Source of the DNA: Macrocybe gigantea
Lineage: Eukaryota; Basidiomycota; Agaricomycetes; Agaricales; Callistosporiaceae
Assembly: GCA_011319805.1 (NCBI GenBank)
Contig: SJRY01000045.1
Span: 1-62,562 of the forward strand
Reading direction: 5' to 3'
Length of the DNA stretch: 62,562 nt
In this document: positions 11,427 through 23,738 of the stretch, piece by piece
How the letters are laid out: each line of letters begins with the position of its first letter
Numbering within the stretch: position 1 is the stretch's first letter
Notes under the pieces: model-generated
What the model saw: the letters and a program-made list of their open reading frames with translations, nothing else
Database searches by the model: none
Told to the model about the DNA's origin: nothing
Made by a program: the position numbers and the translations under genes

Positions 11427-13841
11427 ATGCCATCCTTCGCCAGTCTAAAATCATCCAGAAAGTCTAGAGAGGCAAAATCGTATGTGAAATCGAGCATCAT
11501 TCCCGAGCCTCCTTCGACAACCGTTCCTTTGGCCTTCTTCAAACGAAGGCTCCGTTTCAGAGCAGGATATCGCCATCTTCGGCCCACACTACCTCAAGAC
11601 GTTGAAATACGGTTGTCGCAGGATTCAGGAGGGGATTGTATGCAAAAGTACCGTTTAAGCCTGGTATGGTCCTAGCGTGCTCTTGAGAATCTCTGACGTC
11701 ATGACATGATGGTTAGGTCGCATTCTGATTTCTTCGAGACCTTCTATCTCCGTTCTTTCGAATTCATATCTGGTTTCACATTGTTCAAACTGCTTTGGGC
11801 CTGTACCTGAAGGCGACCTGAAGAGATGTACACTTTGCAAGGCCGTATATTATTGTGATGCAGTATGCCCAAACTTTCGTTGCTCACTTCTTAACCCATG
11901 TTTGCGTCTAGGCGTGTCAGACGAAAGATTGGCCCTTCACAAGTTTGAATGTGCCGCCCTTCAAAATTGGTCCAAAACTGCGCCGTCCCAGGAATTGTCG
12001 GTACCAAGTGACGCAGTCAGATGTCTGGGAAGAATCCTATGGCTAAGGCAAAAGCAAGCACCTGATGGTGCTTGGGTGCGTTGCAGTTCCCATGTTTTCC
12101 TGGCTTATTTATCCAACATCACGATTTCAGGCTAAACAGCTGGCTGCTCTCGTCTCTCGTACGTGGCACTGTCGCTGTCTCGTCTGTGTTGTCTAAGAAC
12201 GAATGAACAGACCGATCTTCTATGCATCCGTCATCATTTGAATTACACACCACCTCTCGCATGCACTTGTCCGTTATCTCGGCGTCAATTCCCCAGGAGC
12301 TGGCGGATTTTGGCATTTCATCGGCTGGCGACCTTGTGGAACTGACTTCCCGAGTGAGCTTTCGCGATTTTTGCTCCTCAAGTGTTCGAATTTCCATTCT
12401 CGTTTTCAGTTTGTCTCCAACGCAATTGCTGTTACGATACCCAGCCTAACGCCAATCGGGTGACTCTTTCGCCGGTCGTCGCTCTACTCAACCACTCTTG
12501 CGATCCCAACGCGGTGGTCGTCTTCCCTCGGGCATCGAAAATTCCCAAAGAGCAGGAACCATTGGTCCAAATCGTTGTTCTGCGCGTGAAATTACACCGG
12601 ACGAAGAGGTTCAGTTCCTTTTTTTCGCGTGGTGTTCTACCATCTGATCGCTCTACGCTATGCAGATCACCATATCATACATTGACACAACGTTACCGAA
12701 ATCGTTGAGGCAAAAGGCGCTCGGGGAAACATATATATTTTACCTGTGCCTGTTCGCTTTGCAGCAGTCAGCAGGATGTTGATCCACGAGAAGCGTTGAA
12801 TTGTCCCAAGTCGTGTGGCGGTGGTGTCCAATCCGACGCAAGGTAAAGCACACTGTTCACGCGATGTGAAGTCCACTCACTCTTCCGGCGATGGGGACCT
12901 TACAGAAGATACCCTCTCCCGATGTGCGAAATGCAAGGCTGTTGTTACATCTCCGGACGCGATTCTTGATGCCGTACGCCTAGGTCAGGAAGGCCTCGAT
13001 AAAGCGACTTCCCTGCAGACGAAAGGCATGACTGTTTCTTATAAGAGTTGTTCAGCGTAGTTTTGAAACTGCATACAGATTCGCAGAAGGCTAGACGGTT
13101 GACGACCAAGCTCGTCCCTATATTGACGTCCGCCGGACTGATGCCGTCCTCTCACCCTCTTTTGGGTCTCTCGCGGCTGCATCAGTCCTTGATGATATCC
13201 TTCATGCCCTCTCCTCTAACGCAGGACTACTTGGACGACATCATCCGAGTGCAGACGCAATCTGTCACTGGGCTGACCGCAGTCCTGCCATTTGGACACC
13301 CCGCTCGCGCCATCGCGCTGGCAGAGCTGGGAAAGATGCTCGCCGTCGACGAGCCCAACCACGGCAGCCCAAGAACGCTGCGGAAGCGTCGCTTACGTAC
13401 CCGCCGTCGGGACCTCCGCGGTTGAACATGGCGTATGATACGCTCGTAAGAGCGAGGGGCGAGATGTTGGTCGGGTTCGGTGGAAAGAATGAGGGAGGTA
13501 CAGTCGGAAGGGAGGTTAGGGAGAGTATCGTGATGCTGGAGAAGGAGATTAGCGTATGGAAGGAAGGTATCAGGAATGCCTTTGAGGATACAGTAAATCA
13601 GAGCAAGCGGAACAATGGCCAGAAGGATGATGGAAATGACATTCTTGATGTAGTACGATCCTATTTTGCAATGCCAGACTTTTTTTTTTGGCATTCTTGT
13701 GATCCACGAGAAAGACAGCTTTCTGCGCGGATATCTGCGCGCGCTAGAATAACTACAGCCCTCCGTCGAACGTGCGGAGCGGAGGAATATCGCCAAAGGC
13801 GGCAAAAAATGTGGGCAGTGCGTCGCGTCGCGGAAGTATAA
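11427..13841 (+). CDS. SET and MYND domain (SMYD-like) protein
   Basis: ATG at 11427 (MPSFASLKSSRK). A SET-start segment (LPQDVEIRLSQDSG, then LYAKVPFKPGMVL) is followed by a MYND zinc finger with the expected Cys/His order (HCSNC, RCTLCKAVYYC, an intron, ACQTKDWP, HKFEC). The SET core NHSCDPNAVV follows at 12,490-12,530, then a post-SET Cys region and a C-terminal helical part with the segment GHPARAIALAELGK. SMYD proteins use S-adenosylmethionine to methylate lysines on histones or other proteins. Single-base losses occur near 11,640, 11,933 and 13,375, each between well-conserved segments. The true stop is uncertain: the last open frame ends at 13841, within the promoter of FunK1 gene A, and the real C-terminus may be earlier. 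Confidence 0.82.
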
Positions 13842-13852
13842 ATGAGCACGTG
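13837..13852 (+). promoter_or_regulatory. TATA-like element and CACGTG box of FunK1 gene A
   Basis: TATAAAT at 13837-13843 is followed by CACGTG at 13847-13852, 103-108 bp upstream of the ATG. The flanks (GAG before, ATCGCGCAAAGCTGG after) are shared with the promoters of FunK1 genes C, D and E. Confidence 0.7.
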
Positions 13853-13954
13853 ATCGCGCAAAGCTGGACAGCCTGGACCCACATGCTCTTTCACAACATT
13901 GTTCGGTCCACAACATCCATCGGTATTCCAATTTTGCAGAACTATAAAGACGCG

Positions 13955-16911
13955 ATGGCCACGAAAGTACTCGCTCGAACTACTTACCGGCGACGGACTG
14001 CAGCCACTCAAACCTCTGGTCGCCCCCGGAAACGCCCACGCATCGACAAGGACGACGGTCCTCACCACAGGACGCACCGATATCAGACGAAATGACGTCG
14101 GATTTGGAAAAGCAGGCACATGTCAATAACATGCTGCAAAGCGGTCAGAGGTTTACAACACCTCAGCCGAACCCAGCCATCACCCCAGCCCCCATCAACG
14201 GTACACCTTCGACCAACAAGCTTTCTGCGCAGGAGCAATGCAGCTCTGGCGCTCATCCAAAGTTCGACTCCCCAAAGGTCAAGCTTGAGTTGGAGAAAGA
14301 GTTCCTTGACAATTACATGATCTGCATGAATATGGACGAATTCTTCGACAAGTATGTGCCTACTCGTGGTGCCAACCCCCCTGTGGATGCGAGAATATCT
14401 GGCGCATTCGATGAGGTTATAAAAGCGACGGGGGAACGCGGGATGTATAAGCCATTTGTAAGTATGGCATGCATTTCTTTAGGAGCATCATTTTCATTCC
14501 TGTGACGTAGCTCGAAGGGTTGAAGTGCTTGAACAAGCGCTTTCCTCCGCACATAAAGATCGCATCCTATGACACATCCAACGTCAAGTTCCCAGAATTA
14601 CACCCTGATCATGCCAAGACGATGCCTGATGTTACGTCGACTTTCCCTGGTGTCCGCAAGAAACCAGCGAAATGGACTTGGCAACATGCGGCGCTCGTAT
14701 GGGAGCTGAAACTAGACGAATCTTTAGATCCCATTGACGAGCGGGGGAACTGCAAAGCAAGCGATGATCATGAAGACGTCCGCGTACAGCTTTTGAAAGT
14801 GGCCCGCAACCTCCTAATGGCACATCTAAGCTGCTTCGTCTTCGTTGTTGGAGTTTATGGTGGACTGATGAGATTCTTTCGGTTCGATCATTCTGGCATC
14901 ATCGGTTCCCCAGCCTTTGACTATGTTGAATCTCCGGAGCTTTTGCGAAGGTTTCTATGGCAATTCGCGCACCCCGTTCCATATAGTGAACGAAATCCAG
15001 GCTCTGGTGCAATTGTAGGCGCTGATCCCACGATTCTCAAACCTTCATCATCGGTTCAAACAATACTTTTCCCGTTTGACCAAGAAATGCCCTCACTTGG
15101 TATCGCAAAAAGAAGAAATCCGCCTTATAGCTCGCTTGATCGAAGCGCGTATTGATCTTGAGGTCGAAAGCCAACAAGAAGGTACGGAAACTTTGTTTTC
15201 AGTTACATTGCATGCTAAATGATTAAATCTCCTTTGCAGTTGGACCAGCCGTAACAGAGAACGTCCTCGGTGGGGACGGAGATGTGGGAGGATATGGTAT
15301 GGCGGGCCGATCTTCGAGTGATTCTCATTATATTGAATCAGTTCTATCTCCCATTTAGACCCCATAAACTCAAGCCCCGCAAAAGATATGGAGGTTAATG
15401 GTATATGTGTTGTGTTTTACTTCGTGGCAACAGTCCTAACGTCTCGACAGACGAAGCACCAGGTCCTCAGAAAGTTGTGCAATGTTTCGCCTTCCAAATA
15501 TTGCATTTCTCGACAGGCGTCATTGGCAGGGCTACCCACGTCTTCAAGGTTTTTATTCTGGGCGACTACCCTGAGGGTGATCAGATTTGCACTCTCAAAG
15601 ACTCCTGGCAACAGCAAACTCGCTGGGATGAGGGTTATTTCTACCGGAGAATAAAAAGGCTTTCCCACCATCCAGTTATCCGAGAAGAGTTGAAGCAGTC
15701 GATTCTGAAACTGGACCTGTCAGAGCATGGCGCATATGACAAGACTGGACTGGCGAACAACATCGGCACATGGAACCTGAAAATCTGCAGTGGTGCTGAA
15801 GTCTTGGGTCTTGTCACTCAGTCCGGAAGACTACGGCTTTGCAATGCTAGCATCAATCCCACACTATTCGATCGCAGTCGAGTTCGGTCTTTAATGAAAA
15901 ACATTGGCAGGCCGCTATCCACTTTCAGGAGCACCAAGGAATTCATCACGGCCCTACGAGATGCCATCCGAGGTAAGCCTTCTTTCTACTCATTGGATGG
16001 GATTCCTATTCACAGATGATCGTTAGCAATCGAATTTCTTCGTAAATGTGGAGTGCTCCATCGTGATATCAGCTCAGGCAACATCCTTTTGAACGAATCG
16101 CCGGACACTATTGGTGGCTTTCTTCACGATCTCGACTACAGTACACCGGTTCTTTCATCGGTGGATAGGGAGCTACCGACTTTCAGGGAGCAAATTGAAA
16201 AGGATTTGAAAGATATGACTGTGAGCTGTTTGGTCCATTCCATCGGCTGTGACTTGCTGATCCAGTCCCCAATGTTAGGGCACACGACCTTTCATGGCAA
16301 TAGGCATCCTGTCAGAAGACTTTGAGAGACATCAGCATGCTGTCCACCATGATCTGGAGTCCGTTTATTGGGTAGCGATGTGGTTTATCCTGCGTCACAC
16401 GGATCACAACTCACCTCATGGAAAGCTCGCCTGCTCTAAACTCTTCAAAGACGGAGAAGACGATGTAATCCAACAGGCCAAGCAAGTCTGGCTGATGAGG
16501 AACCAGCACCCAGCGGTGAACGGCAATGCGCCTTTGACAGCCCTTATCGACACACTGAGGACAACCTTCCGCAGCCACAGTCTCACGGAAACTGAAAGCT
16601 TCGTTGACATTGCAACGGTCTTGCGTGTATTCGATAAGGCACTGATGGACGAAAGATGGCCGACGGACGATGCGAGCATAAAGTACGAGACTCCCAAGAC
16701 CGGTGAGAAAATTGTACGCGAGTCTCTGAAGCGAGCGAACAAGAACAAAGAGGCAGTTATTGCTCCTGTCATTAATCAGGTGCAGCAAGAAAGTGGTCTC
16801 AGCACTGGAAGCAAGAGAAAACGGGAAGTTGCCGCGACGCACTCGAATAAGTCGGTGAAGGGATCGTTGAATAGACATCCCAGAGGTACTCACGATGGAA
16901 TTGGAGAGTAG
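13955..16911 (+). CDS. FunK1 fungal-type protein kinase A
   Basis: Member of the FunK1 kinase family (Pfam Pkinase_fungal), expanded in mushroom fungi. Five main exons. The N-terminus MATKVLART leads to a basic nuclear-signal-like stretch (RPRKRPRID). Exon 2 (from 14511) has WTWQHAALVWELK and FRFDHSGIIGSP. Exon 3 has FKVFILGD, ICTLKDSW (candidate ATP lysine) and DEGYFYRRI (candidate helix-C glutamate). Exon 4 has catalytic HRDISSGNIL and the DFG equivalent HDLDYS. Exon 5 has GTRPFMA and HHDLESVYWVAMW, ending in a basic tail. Exons 3-5 are intact. Exon 1 shifts frame near 14,068 (between DDGP and PQDAPISDEM) and exon 2 near 15,047 (after LKPSS). Substrates of this family are not established. 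It lies opposite kinases B-E and is their diverged paralogue. Confidence 0.88.
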
Positions 16912-17094
16912 GAAGACATGTTAGAGGGATGTTCATCTAAGCCTCGCTATGGCTATGATCTGCAAAATCAAAGCAAAGCGCGCGTTTTTATGTACAATAC
17001 GTGTAACTGAGTTGATTGGCGGGTCTCATGGGTTTCCCAATCCAAGCGTTACAATTACAACAGAACTCGGAATTAAAGTGTCTTTGCTTCACGA

Positions 17095-17719
17095 TCAAGA
17101 CTGCAGCGGCGTACAAATGCCATCCTTGTTGTGCCAGTCGTACTGTATATACATTGAAATCCGGAAAAAGCACTTGTCAAGCATGAAGCAACTCGTAACC
17201 TTGCCATCGCGCCTCAACAGCGCTTCAATAATCCCTTCCAGGACCTTCTCTTCCTCCGGGCGCTGACCCACAACCTGAACGCCGACAGGAAGGCCATTCA
17301 TCTGTGCAGCATCGTACAACTTGTACGACCCTCTCTCAATCGCGTCCCGAGGCTTAAACATTGGCGATGTCAGCAACTTGTCCAACATCGCATCAAGGTG
17401 AGTCACAGGAAGAACGTCGGCGGAATAATCAAGCTGAAGAGATGAGATGCTGGGTGAAAACCACATACACGCCTTAAGCTCCTTACTGATACGAACTTAT
17501 CAGTTGAAAATACTGGATATCACAAACCGAGAAGCTTTTCTTCATGCCGTTGAGGAGAACCGAAGGATTCGGATCGGGCACCGAAAGGACGAAGTCCGAT
17601 TTCTGTTCCTGCCACATTTCAAACCAGCGCCTCTTGAAGTCATCCCGTTGGGCGATCAGAGTGTAATACTCCCCAATGGTCTTCTTGTGCCAGCCCTTAA
17701 ATCGACGTAGCGTAGACAT
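17095..17719 (-). pseudogene. C-terminal remnant of an amidase-family enzyme
   Basis: Two minus-strand segments match the C-terminal third of fungal amidase-signature hydrolases. The first is 17719-17540 (TIGEYYTLIAQRDDFKRRWF, DFVLSVPDPNPSVL, GMKKSFS). The second is 17440-17180 (LDYSADVLPVTHLD, ERGSYKLYDAAQMNGLPVG, VQVVGQRPEEEKVLEGI), joined through an intron. Family members are about 550-600 residues. The Gly/Ser-rich catalytic core, with its Ser-cisSer-Lys triad, was not found in the 670 bp upstream. It therefore cannot be a working amidase unless the missing part was lost from the sequence. It sits tail-to-tail with FunK1 gene A. Confidence 0.7.
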
Positions 17720-18389
17720 TGTCGTGTCTGATGTACCTCAAGTTCAGAACGTATATTTCCCGATCCATCGAGGAAGGGCAAACATATACGTGCTTTTGGT
17801 GACATCCGCATCGTTTGATTCGCGCCAGCGAATTGCTTGGGTCGCGGTCTTGCCTGCCAATCAGAATGAGAAATATCTGTCTAGTGAGTATGTCGAGCAG
17901 CTCTACAATTCCGGAATGCACGGCGGCAACCAGAGATGCAATAGATTGCCTTACAATGCAAATCTGGAATGATTGCGGGGATAGGATGTCTAGGAGTAAC
18001 AAGCTTCTTTGCGGGGCGATCTCGAGGGTGCGTGAATTCACGGCACGTCGAGTCCTCAGCTTTGTTCTCCGTTCTCGTTATGCTGAACCAGATAGGCTTT
18101 CGTGCACATGAAGGAATGTGCAGACGACTCGTGGCTGTATCAGATGACACGACGATCGGCCTTGCTACGTGTTCTCTATTTGAAATTCTCCATAATGCTA
18201 ATAACCTCTTCAAGAGAGACAATCACGTTTGGCGAATCGATAGCATAGACGCTGACGAAGAATGCGAGATCACTTTGCCTGCCAGTCATGATCATAAAAC
18301 AGCGAACATCCGTGTTATTCGATGCGTCGTCATGTACAAGCTCGGCTGCAAATGAAATAAAATCTGTAATGAAAAATGAGGACGGCGCG
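17720..18389. other. Region between amidase remnant and CSN5
   Basis: About 670 bp. Several 100-codon frames exist on both strands but show no domain and no continuation of the amidase. It may hold decayed amidase sequence too diverged to see by eye. Confidence 0.45.
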
Positions 18390-19868
18390 TTAGCCAATAG
18401 CCATGTCTGCAATGTTGGAGATCTGCGATGTAGTGTTGGGCCCGTCGGAGGGGCGCCTGGAAAAGATGACATCTTTGAGCACTTGAGCAATTAGGCCATG
18501 CTGAGCTTCAATTGCAATTTTCGTGCTGATGAAGGATTCGTTGAGCCAAAATGAAGAAAAGCGAACCAGCGTAATTTACCTGTCTTTCACGCTCTTAGAG
18601 AGTTGGTTCTCTTCCTTCTTCTTTTCCTCTTTCTCCTTTTGCTGAAGCTACGATCAATCGGACACCGCCGGGGTGGGACCGCGCCGACATACCTTGCCCT
18701 GCCCTGTGGACTGTTCCTTTTCTTTCAGAGTAGGAACAGAGGCGCGTGTGCTAGCGACAGACCCTTGCGCCTTTGCAAGTTTCTGGTGCAGATCAGAGAG
18801 CTGTGATACGGAGTATGCTCTGTTCTGTCCGTTGTTAGTGTCAAAGCTGGACATTGTTGAGACAGGCAACTTCGACGCTCACTGAAATAAGAGGGCTTTG
18901 GCTGAGCGTGTTGACCCAATACTTGTTCCATAGCATGGCAAGAAGCTCCGTGTCCAAACTAGATTTGAATATTTCCACGTCGACCGGATAATACTGGTTT
19001 GCATGGACTCCAAAGTCTTCAATCTTGCTCAGAGGTATTGACTGGTACTCCGAGGACGATACATTTGGAGGTGTGTAGTTTTCTGGATACGTTCTGAACG
19101 CTCCGATATCGACTTTGCCGGCAGAAATTGTCCTGTTGGGGTCGATCTGATGACGATCAATCAGACGAAGCCGGAAGCACATCTGATTCGGACTCACCAC
19201 GACGGCGATGAAGGGGTCTTGGAACTTTTGATTGTTCATCTGCGTGTTGACGTCTATGCCGGATAACCAACAACCGTACCCAGGGTGCGAATGGTACCAC
19301 CCAATGGCATTCTCTAGTCTCCCTGCCTGAAAACCACGAAGAACGTTGATGTTGGCCAGACAAGAACATGGTCAGCAACTGAATACCTTCTCGCTCCCTT
19401 GAACGTACTCCACCATGTACTCGTTCGCCTCGTTAGCCGCGTTGACACGGGTCTCTGTTCCTTGCACCGGCAGCGCAAACGAGTCCATGATGACAATCGA
19501 TTCCCCCACAACTTTCCCTTGCATCAAGCCCATAACTTCGTGTGGCACACCCGATCGCGCGTGGATGACCTACGCATGAGTTCAGACAACAAACCCGCGT
19601 GAGTTTTCCTAGGCGGAGCTCACCATCTTGATCAAGGCAACTGCAGATATTTTGCATGACTTGAAATAATGTGGGCTGTCGTCGGAAACGATGAGACAGG
19701 TTCACTCTCGAGATCACAAGCAACTTGTACTAACTCCTTCGTCCAAGGTGCCGCCCTGTTAATTCGCCGATTTGCCTCTACATCGAATTTGTAGATTTGA
19801 TCTTGCGGGGGTATATCCAGGACATTGTTTGCGAGCTGGAATGTCTTTAGCGCCGTATCAGAGGACAT
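18390..19868 (-). CDS. CSN5: COP9 signalosome subunit 5 (JAMM deneddylase)
   Basis: From ATG 19868 ([16 protein letters not shown]) the exons join without any frameshift. The first ends ...[11 protein letters not shown] and continues [18 protein letters not shown], then [19 protein letters not shown] (upstream Glu of the MPN domain) and [17 protein letters not shown]. The JAMM zinc motif follows ([15 protein letters not shown]-x-H-x7-S-x2-D), then a 51 bp intron, [27 protein letters not shown] and [10 protein letters not shown]. The C-terminal helical part ends ...[17 protein letters not shown] and stops at TAA 18392-18390. CSN5 removes NEDD8 from cullins within the COP9 signalosome and so controls SCF ligases. 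All metal ligands are present and the length is normal (about 360 residues). Confidence 0.96.
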
Positions 19869-20266
19869 GGTAGGACGCGTGCGCCGTTAGTAGTGATGTT
19901 CACTTCAGTGTCGTCGATCAGGTGTTTGGCATCAGCGTTTACCTGAAACACTCGAGAGCCAGTCGACTTCGACTGATTATAATCCCCGGCAAAGAAAGTA
20001 TCTTTTCCTGGCGAGGAAAGTAGAGACTATACAAGTCTTGCAAAAGATGGAAGACAGGTAAAATCATGTGCTGGATCTTCATTCTCACTCGAAATCACCT
20101 ACGCGAGCACAACGATCGCAATACGTCAATTCTCAGAATGGCATAAACGCCGTTCATCACATCCCCCGTTGCAGAGATCGGTGGCCGCATGATTGCCCTG
20201 ATGAACTACTATAGAATCGTACGGATTGGAAGTAACGAATCGGAAACGGAAGCACGGATGTCTTTT
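19869..20266. other. Intergenic upstream of CSN5
   Basis: 398 bp containing the CSN5 promoter and the 3' flank of FunK1 gene B (both minus strand). No TATA box or repeat was recognised. Confidence 0.45.
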
Positions 20267-23064
20267 CTATCTGCGGGTAGTCTCTGAGGCCAGATCTCCA
20301 AGTTTGCCATGTGTGTCACCGGGAGTCGAATTCCGTGACGTCTTCGCGGTCTTGCTAGAACTCGGTTTTGAAGTGCCACTTTTCCTCTTCGACGTCTGGC
20401 GCATCGGCTTTTCGCCTGTCGCCGGAGCAACGATTCCAGATCGAGCCTTGCTCGCCTTCTTTGCGTCATCTTCGGCTTTGTTGACTTTAGTTCGGTCGTA
20501 AGGCAGGCTCTTGTCATCCTCTGGCCAGTCGTCCCGCTTCAACGCTTGTTCAAGCGTCTGAAACAATGCCTCAGCGTCAACGAGCTTAACGGATTCCCCC
20601 TTCTTTGCATAAAGCTTTTGAGTATGTGGTGTATGTTGGTCGAACTTGTCAATGAGTTCTTGAACGAGATCAGACAAAGGTGGATTATCTTGAACGGCCA
20701 GGGGAGGGTCTTGGTTAAAGAAGCCCTGTTTATTGGAAGCAATATTGCCTCTATCGAAAAGCTCGGCACATGCGCCAGGCTTTCCGATGTACTGTGTGTG
20801 GCGGAGGATGCACCAAATCATTACCCAGAATATAGATTCGAGATCGTGGTGCGGAGCATGGTCTTCCTGACTAAATTTCAAGATGCCCATGGCCATGAAA
20901 GGGCGCGTGCCCTGGGAACGACAGTATCAGAGGATGCACTGTTTAATCTCATGCGACGAATCACGGACCGTCATATCCTTCAAATTCTTCTGGATGGATT
21001 CTACCATTTGCGAATCAGAGTCATCCGCCGCGCAAAGTATCCGAGCACTGTAGTCAAGGTCATGGAGAAAGCCGCCGGTGATTTCTTTAGCATCGTTCAG
21101 GAGAATATTGCCGGCGCTGACGTCTCGGTGTAGAAGACCACATAACCTCAGAAATTCAAGCCCTAAAGCACCGAGTTAAAAGCCAATCAGTCTAACCATG
21201 GTCAAGTCACACCTTTCACAGCTTCTTGGGTCGCCTTGATGAGTTCCATGGTGCACCGGAATGCCGTCAACGGTCTTCCGATGTTCGTCATTATTGACCT
21301 AACGCGGTTGCGGTCAAACTGCGGAAGCTCGACACCAGGACCAACATCAGGGTTATTGCGCATATGCAAGCGCGCGGACTGGGTAACGAGCCCAAAGATA
21401 TCCGCTTCTCTGCAATATGCCATATTGAATGTGCCGATGTGATTCGCCAATCCGGTCTTTGCCATAGCATCGGGCACCTCCATGTCTAGCTGCAAGATTG
21501 GGGAAGTCTTCAGCCGCGCACGGACTTTTTCATGTTTCGCAGCCATCTTCACTCGCTTGTACATCTGTCCTTCGTGGTCTCGCGTGCGTTGCTGCCATGC
21601 ATCCTTCAATGTGCATATCCTGTCTTCCGATTCGTTTTTACTGAGGATTAGGATCTTGAAGACGTGGGTGGCTCTTCCGACGACAGAAGTTGCGTTGTGC
21701 AGAACCTCGAAAGCAAAACATTCGATAGGGCAAACTGTTGAGCCATCTGTAACGATCGTTGAGTATTTGCCCTGGCATTAAAAGAATTCTATCTGAATAC
21801 CTTGTTGCTTATAGTGATTTGATGGAACTGATTCTATCAGGACTGCGGCTAAGCATTAATAGAAGTCCTGCATAATAGCTGCAATGACCTACCTCGTAAT
21901 TCGCCGCAATCTTCAATGTCAAGGCCTGCATCAATTAGACGAGCTTTGTTTCGGATCCCTTCCCTTTCCGTCGTCAACTCCGGACATTTCTTGATCAAGT
22001 GAGCAAAATACAATTCAAAATCTTCATCCGAAGGCTTGACCAGAGTAGGGTCAGCACCTACTATCATCCCTGGGGATGCCGAAAGACCATTGTATGGGCG
22101 GGGATGTGCTCACTGCCACAAAAAGCATCGAACGTGTTTTGGAGATGTTGTATAGTCAAAGGCATTGAAACCGATAATCCCTGAATGATCGAAGCAATAG
22201 AAGCGCATCATGGGCCCATAGACGCCCACAACGAAAACGAAACAGCTGAGATGTGCCATGAAGAGGTTCCGCGCTACCTTGTAGAGCTGAGCGAGAGTTT
22301 TTGTATGCTCATCTCCTTTCTTACAGTTGCCTTCCCTATCGACTGGATCATCGGTGGCATGTAATTTCAATTCCCATGCAAGGGCAGTGTTATGCCACGA
22401 CCATGCCAGCGGTTTTCCCTTTCCAGGAGGCGCAGACGCGATATCGGGTTTGGTATAATGATGTGCCATGTCCAAGGAAGGGAATTTGGTGTTGGCTGTC
22501 GTGAAAGAGACTATTCTTTTGTCTACTGGGAATGAGGCAACAAGGCGTTGCAGTCCTTGCTCCTGTCAAAGGTAGATTAAAAACTGCCTATGTGGGTTGA
22601 ATGTCAGTACTCACAAAATGGCGGTACATATTGTCCTCCTTCTTTGCTTCTTTCACGCGATCAAATGTGCGCGCAAGCCTTCCACCTGCAGGCATAGGAA
22701 CCCGTTGAAATGGAATGTACTTCTCCAAGAATTCGTCGATCGAGCATGCAGCAAAGTTAGATGAGAATTCTTTCTCAATCAACTTGAGATTGTCACTCGA
22801 GTCGGCATGTGCTGTCTGGTCCGAACCGAACTTGTCCCGAGCGGCACCCTTATCCTTTCTCGGCGTATTCTTGAGTTCGACATGGGCATCGCCTTGTGAG
22901 TAGAGTGAAGCTATCCTCGCGTTTTCCATCGCGGTTTTGCCCAACTCCGAAGTCATCTCGGTCTGTACCAGCTCCGGTTCCTCGATCCGTCGACGTTTTC
23001 GAGGGCGAGAAGAGGCTTTGACACCAGTATGTCGGAGACGCGTGTGTCGGGATAGAGTTTTCAT
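20267..23064 (-). CDS. FunK1 fungal-type protein kinase B (premature stop)
   Basis: ATG 23064 (MKTLSRHTRLR), basic RPRKRRRIEEPE, then exon 2 with LAWELK and MRFYCFDHSGIIG. Exon 3 has FKILILS, ICTLKDAW and GLANHIGTFNMAYC. Exon 4 has HRDVSAGNILL and HDLDYSARIL. Exon 5 has GTRPFMAMGIL and HHDLESIFWVMIW, with a basic C-terminus. This is the most diverged of the five kinases and the others are not close copies of it. An in-frame TGA at 22112-22110 replaces the residue after FLWQ, where the paralogues have F or L before AHP. The frame continues unchanged after it (AHPRPYNG), so this is a substitution-type nonsense codon, not a shift. Unless it is an error or is spliced around, the kinase domain is cut before the catalytic loop. 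Confidence 0.85.
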
Positions 23065-23097
23065 GGCTATCTTCTCTTTATAGCTGTTGGAATTTGG

Positions 23098-23139
23098 GCC
23101 ACTTGGGAAGATAGACGTTACAGGCGAACAATGGAACGC
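23098..23139 (+). repeat. 42 bp element shared with 30260-30301 (copy 1)
   Basis: Starts GCCACTTGGGAAGATAGACG and matches 30260-30301 at 41 of 42 positions. It lies 35-76 bp upstream of the FunK1 B start codon. Confidence 0.85.
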
Positions 23140-23159
23140 GCTCAAGATGTATGAACGAT

Positions 23160-23165
23160 CACGTG
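23160..23165 (-). promoter_or_regulatory. CACGTG box of FunK1 gene B
   Basis: CACGTG 96-101 bp upstream of the ATG, in the same position as in the other four kinase genes. The flanking sequence GATCACGTG is shared. The wider promoter is not. Confidence 0.6.
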
Positions 23166-23738
23166 GGCGTTTTTCACTCCACAACGGGGACTCGGATACG
23201 CAGCTGGTGAAAATATCCTCAAAGGTAAATTTCTGCTCAATGTTTCTCCATGACAATTGCTGCTGGCGTTGGACTCTTACCATGGACTACTATGACTAGT
23301 GCGTCTGGCCTTCTGCAAAGAAGTCGGCTTTTTCTTGAGGTGCCCAGTCTGGACGCGTCAAGGTGATGCGGAATAGCAACTTCGCGCAGCACATGGACTT
23401 GAAGAATGCAAGCGTAGTAAGGAATGTGTATGCCATATGTCAATTGTCAGCTTTTATCTCACAGGAAACGGCCGCCACAAAGTCCATCAACCGACATTGA
23501 CTGTACAGTCCATCGGGCGTTTTCCAAGCTGGCAGAACGAATGGCTTACTGTAAGTTGTCTTTCGTTGCCCTCGCTCTTGTCCTAAGTGAGTGAATGCGT
23601 TACACTGGCCCACGATTTGCAACTGACTATCAACTCTGTTCATTGCCACATTCATCAAGGATACAAAGGTATGCATATCCTTCCGGTGCCTTTGAATATC
23701 GTCACCTATGATTGTGAGGAAATAACTGCCCAATGTCA

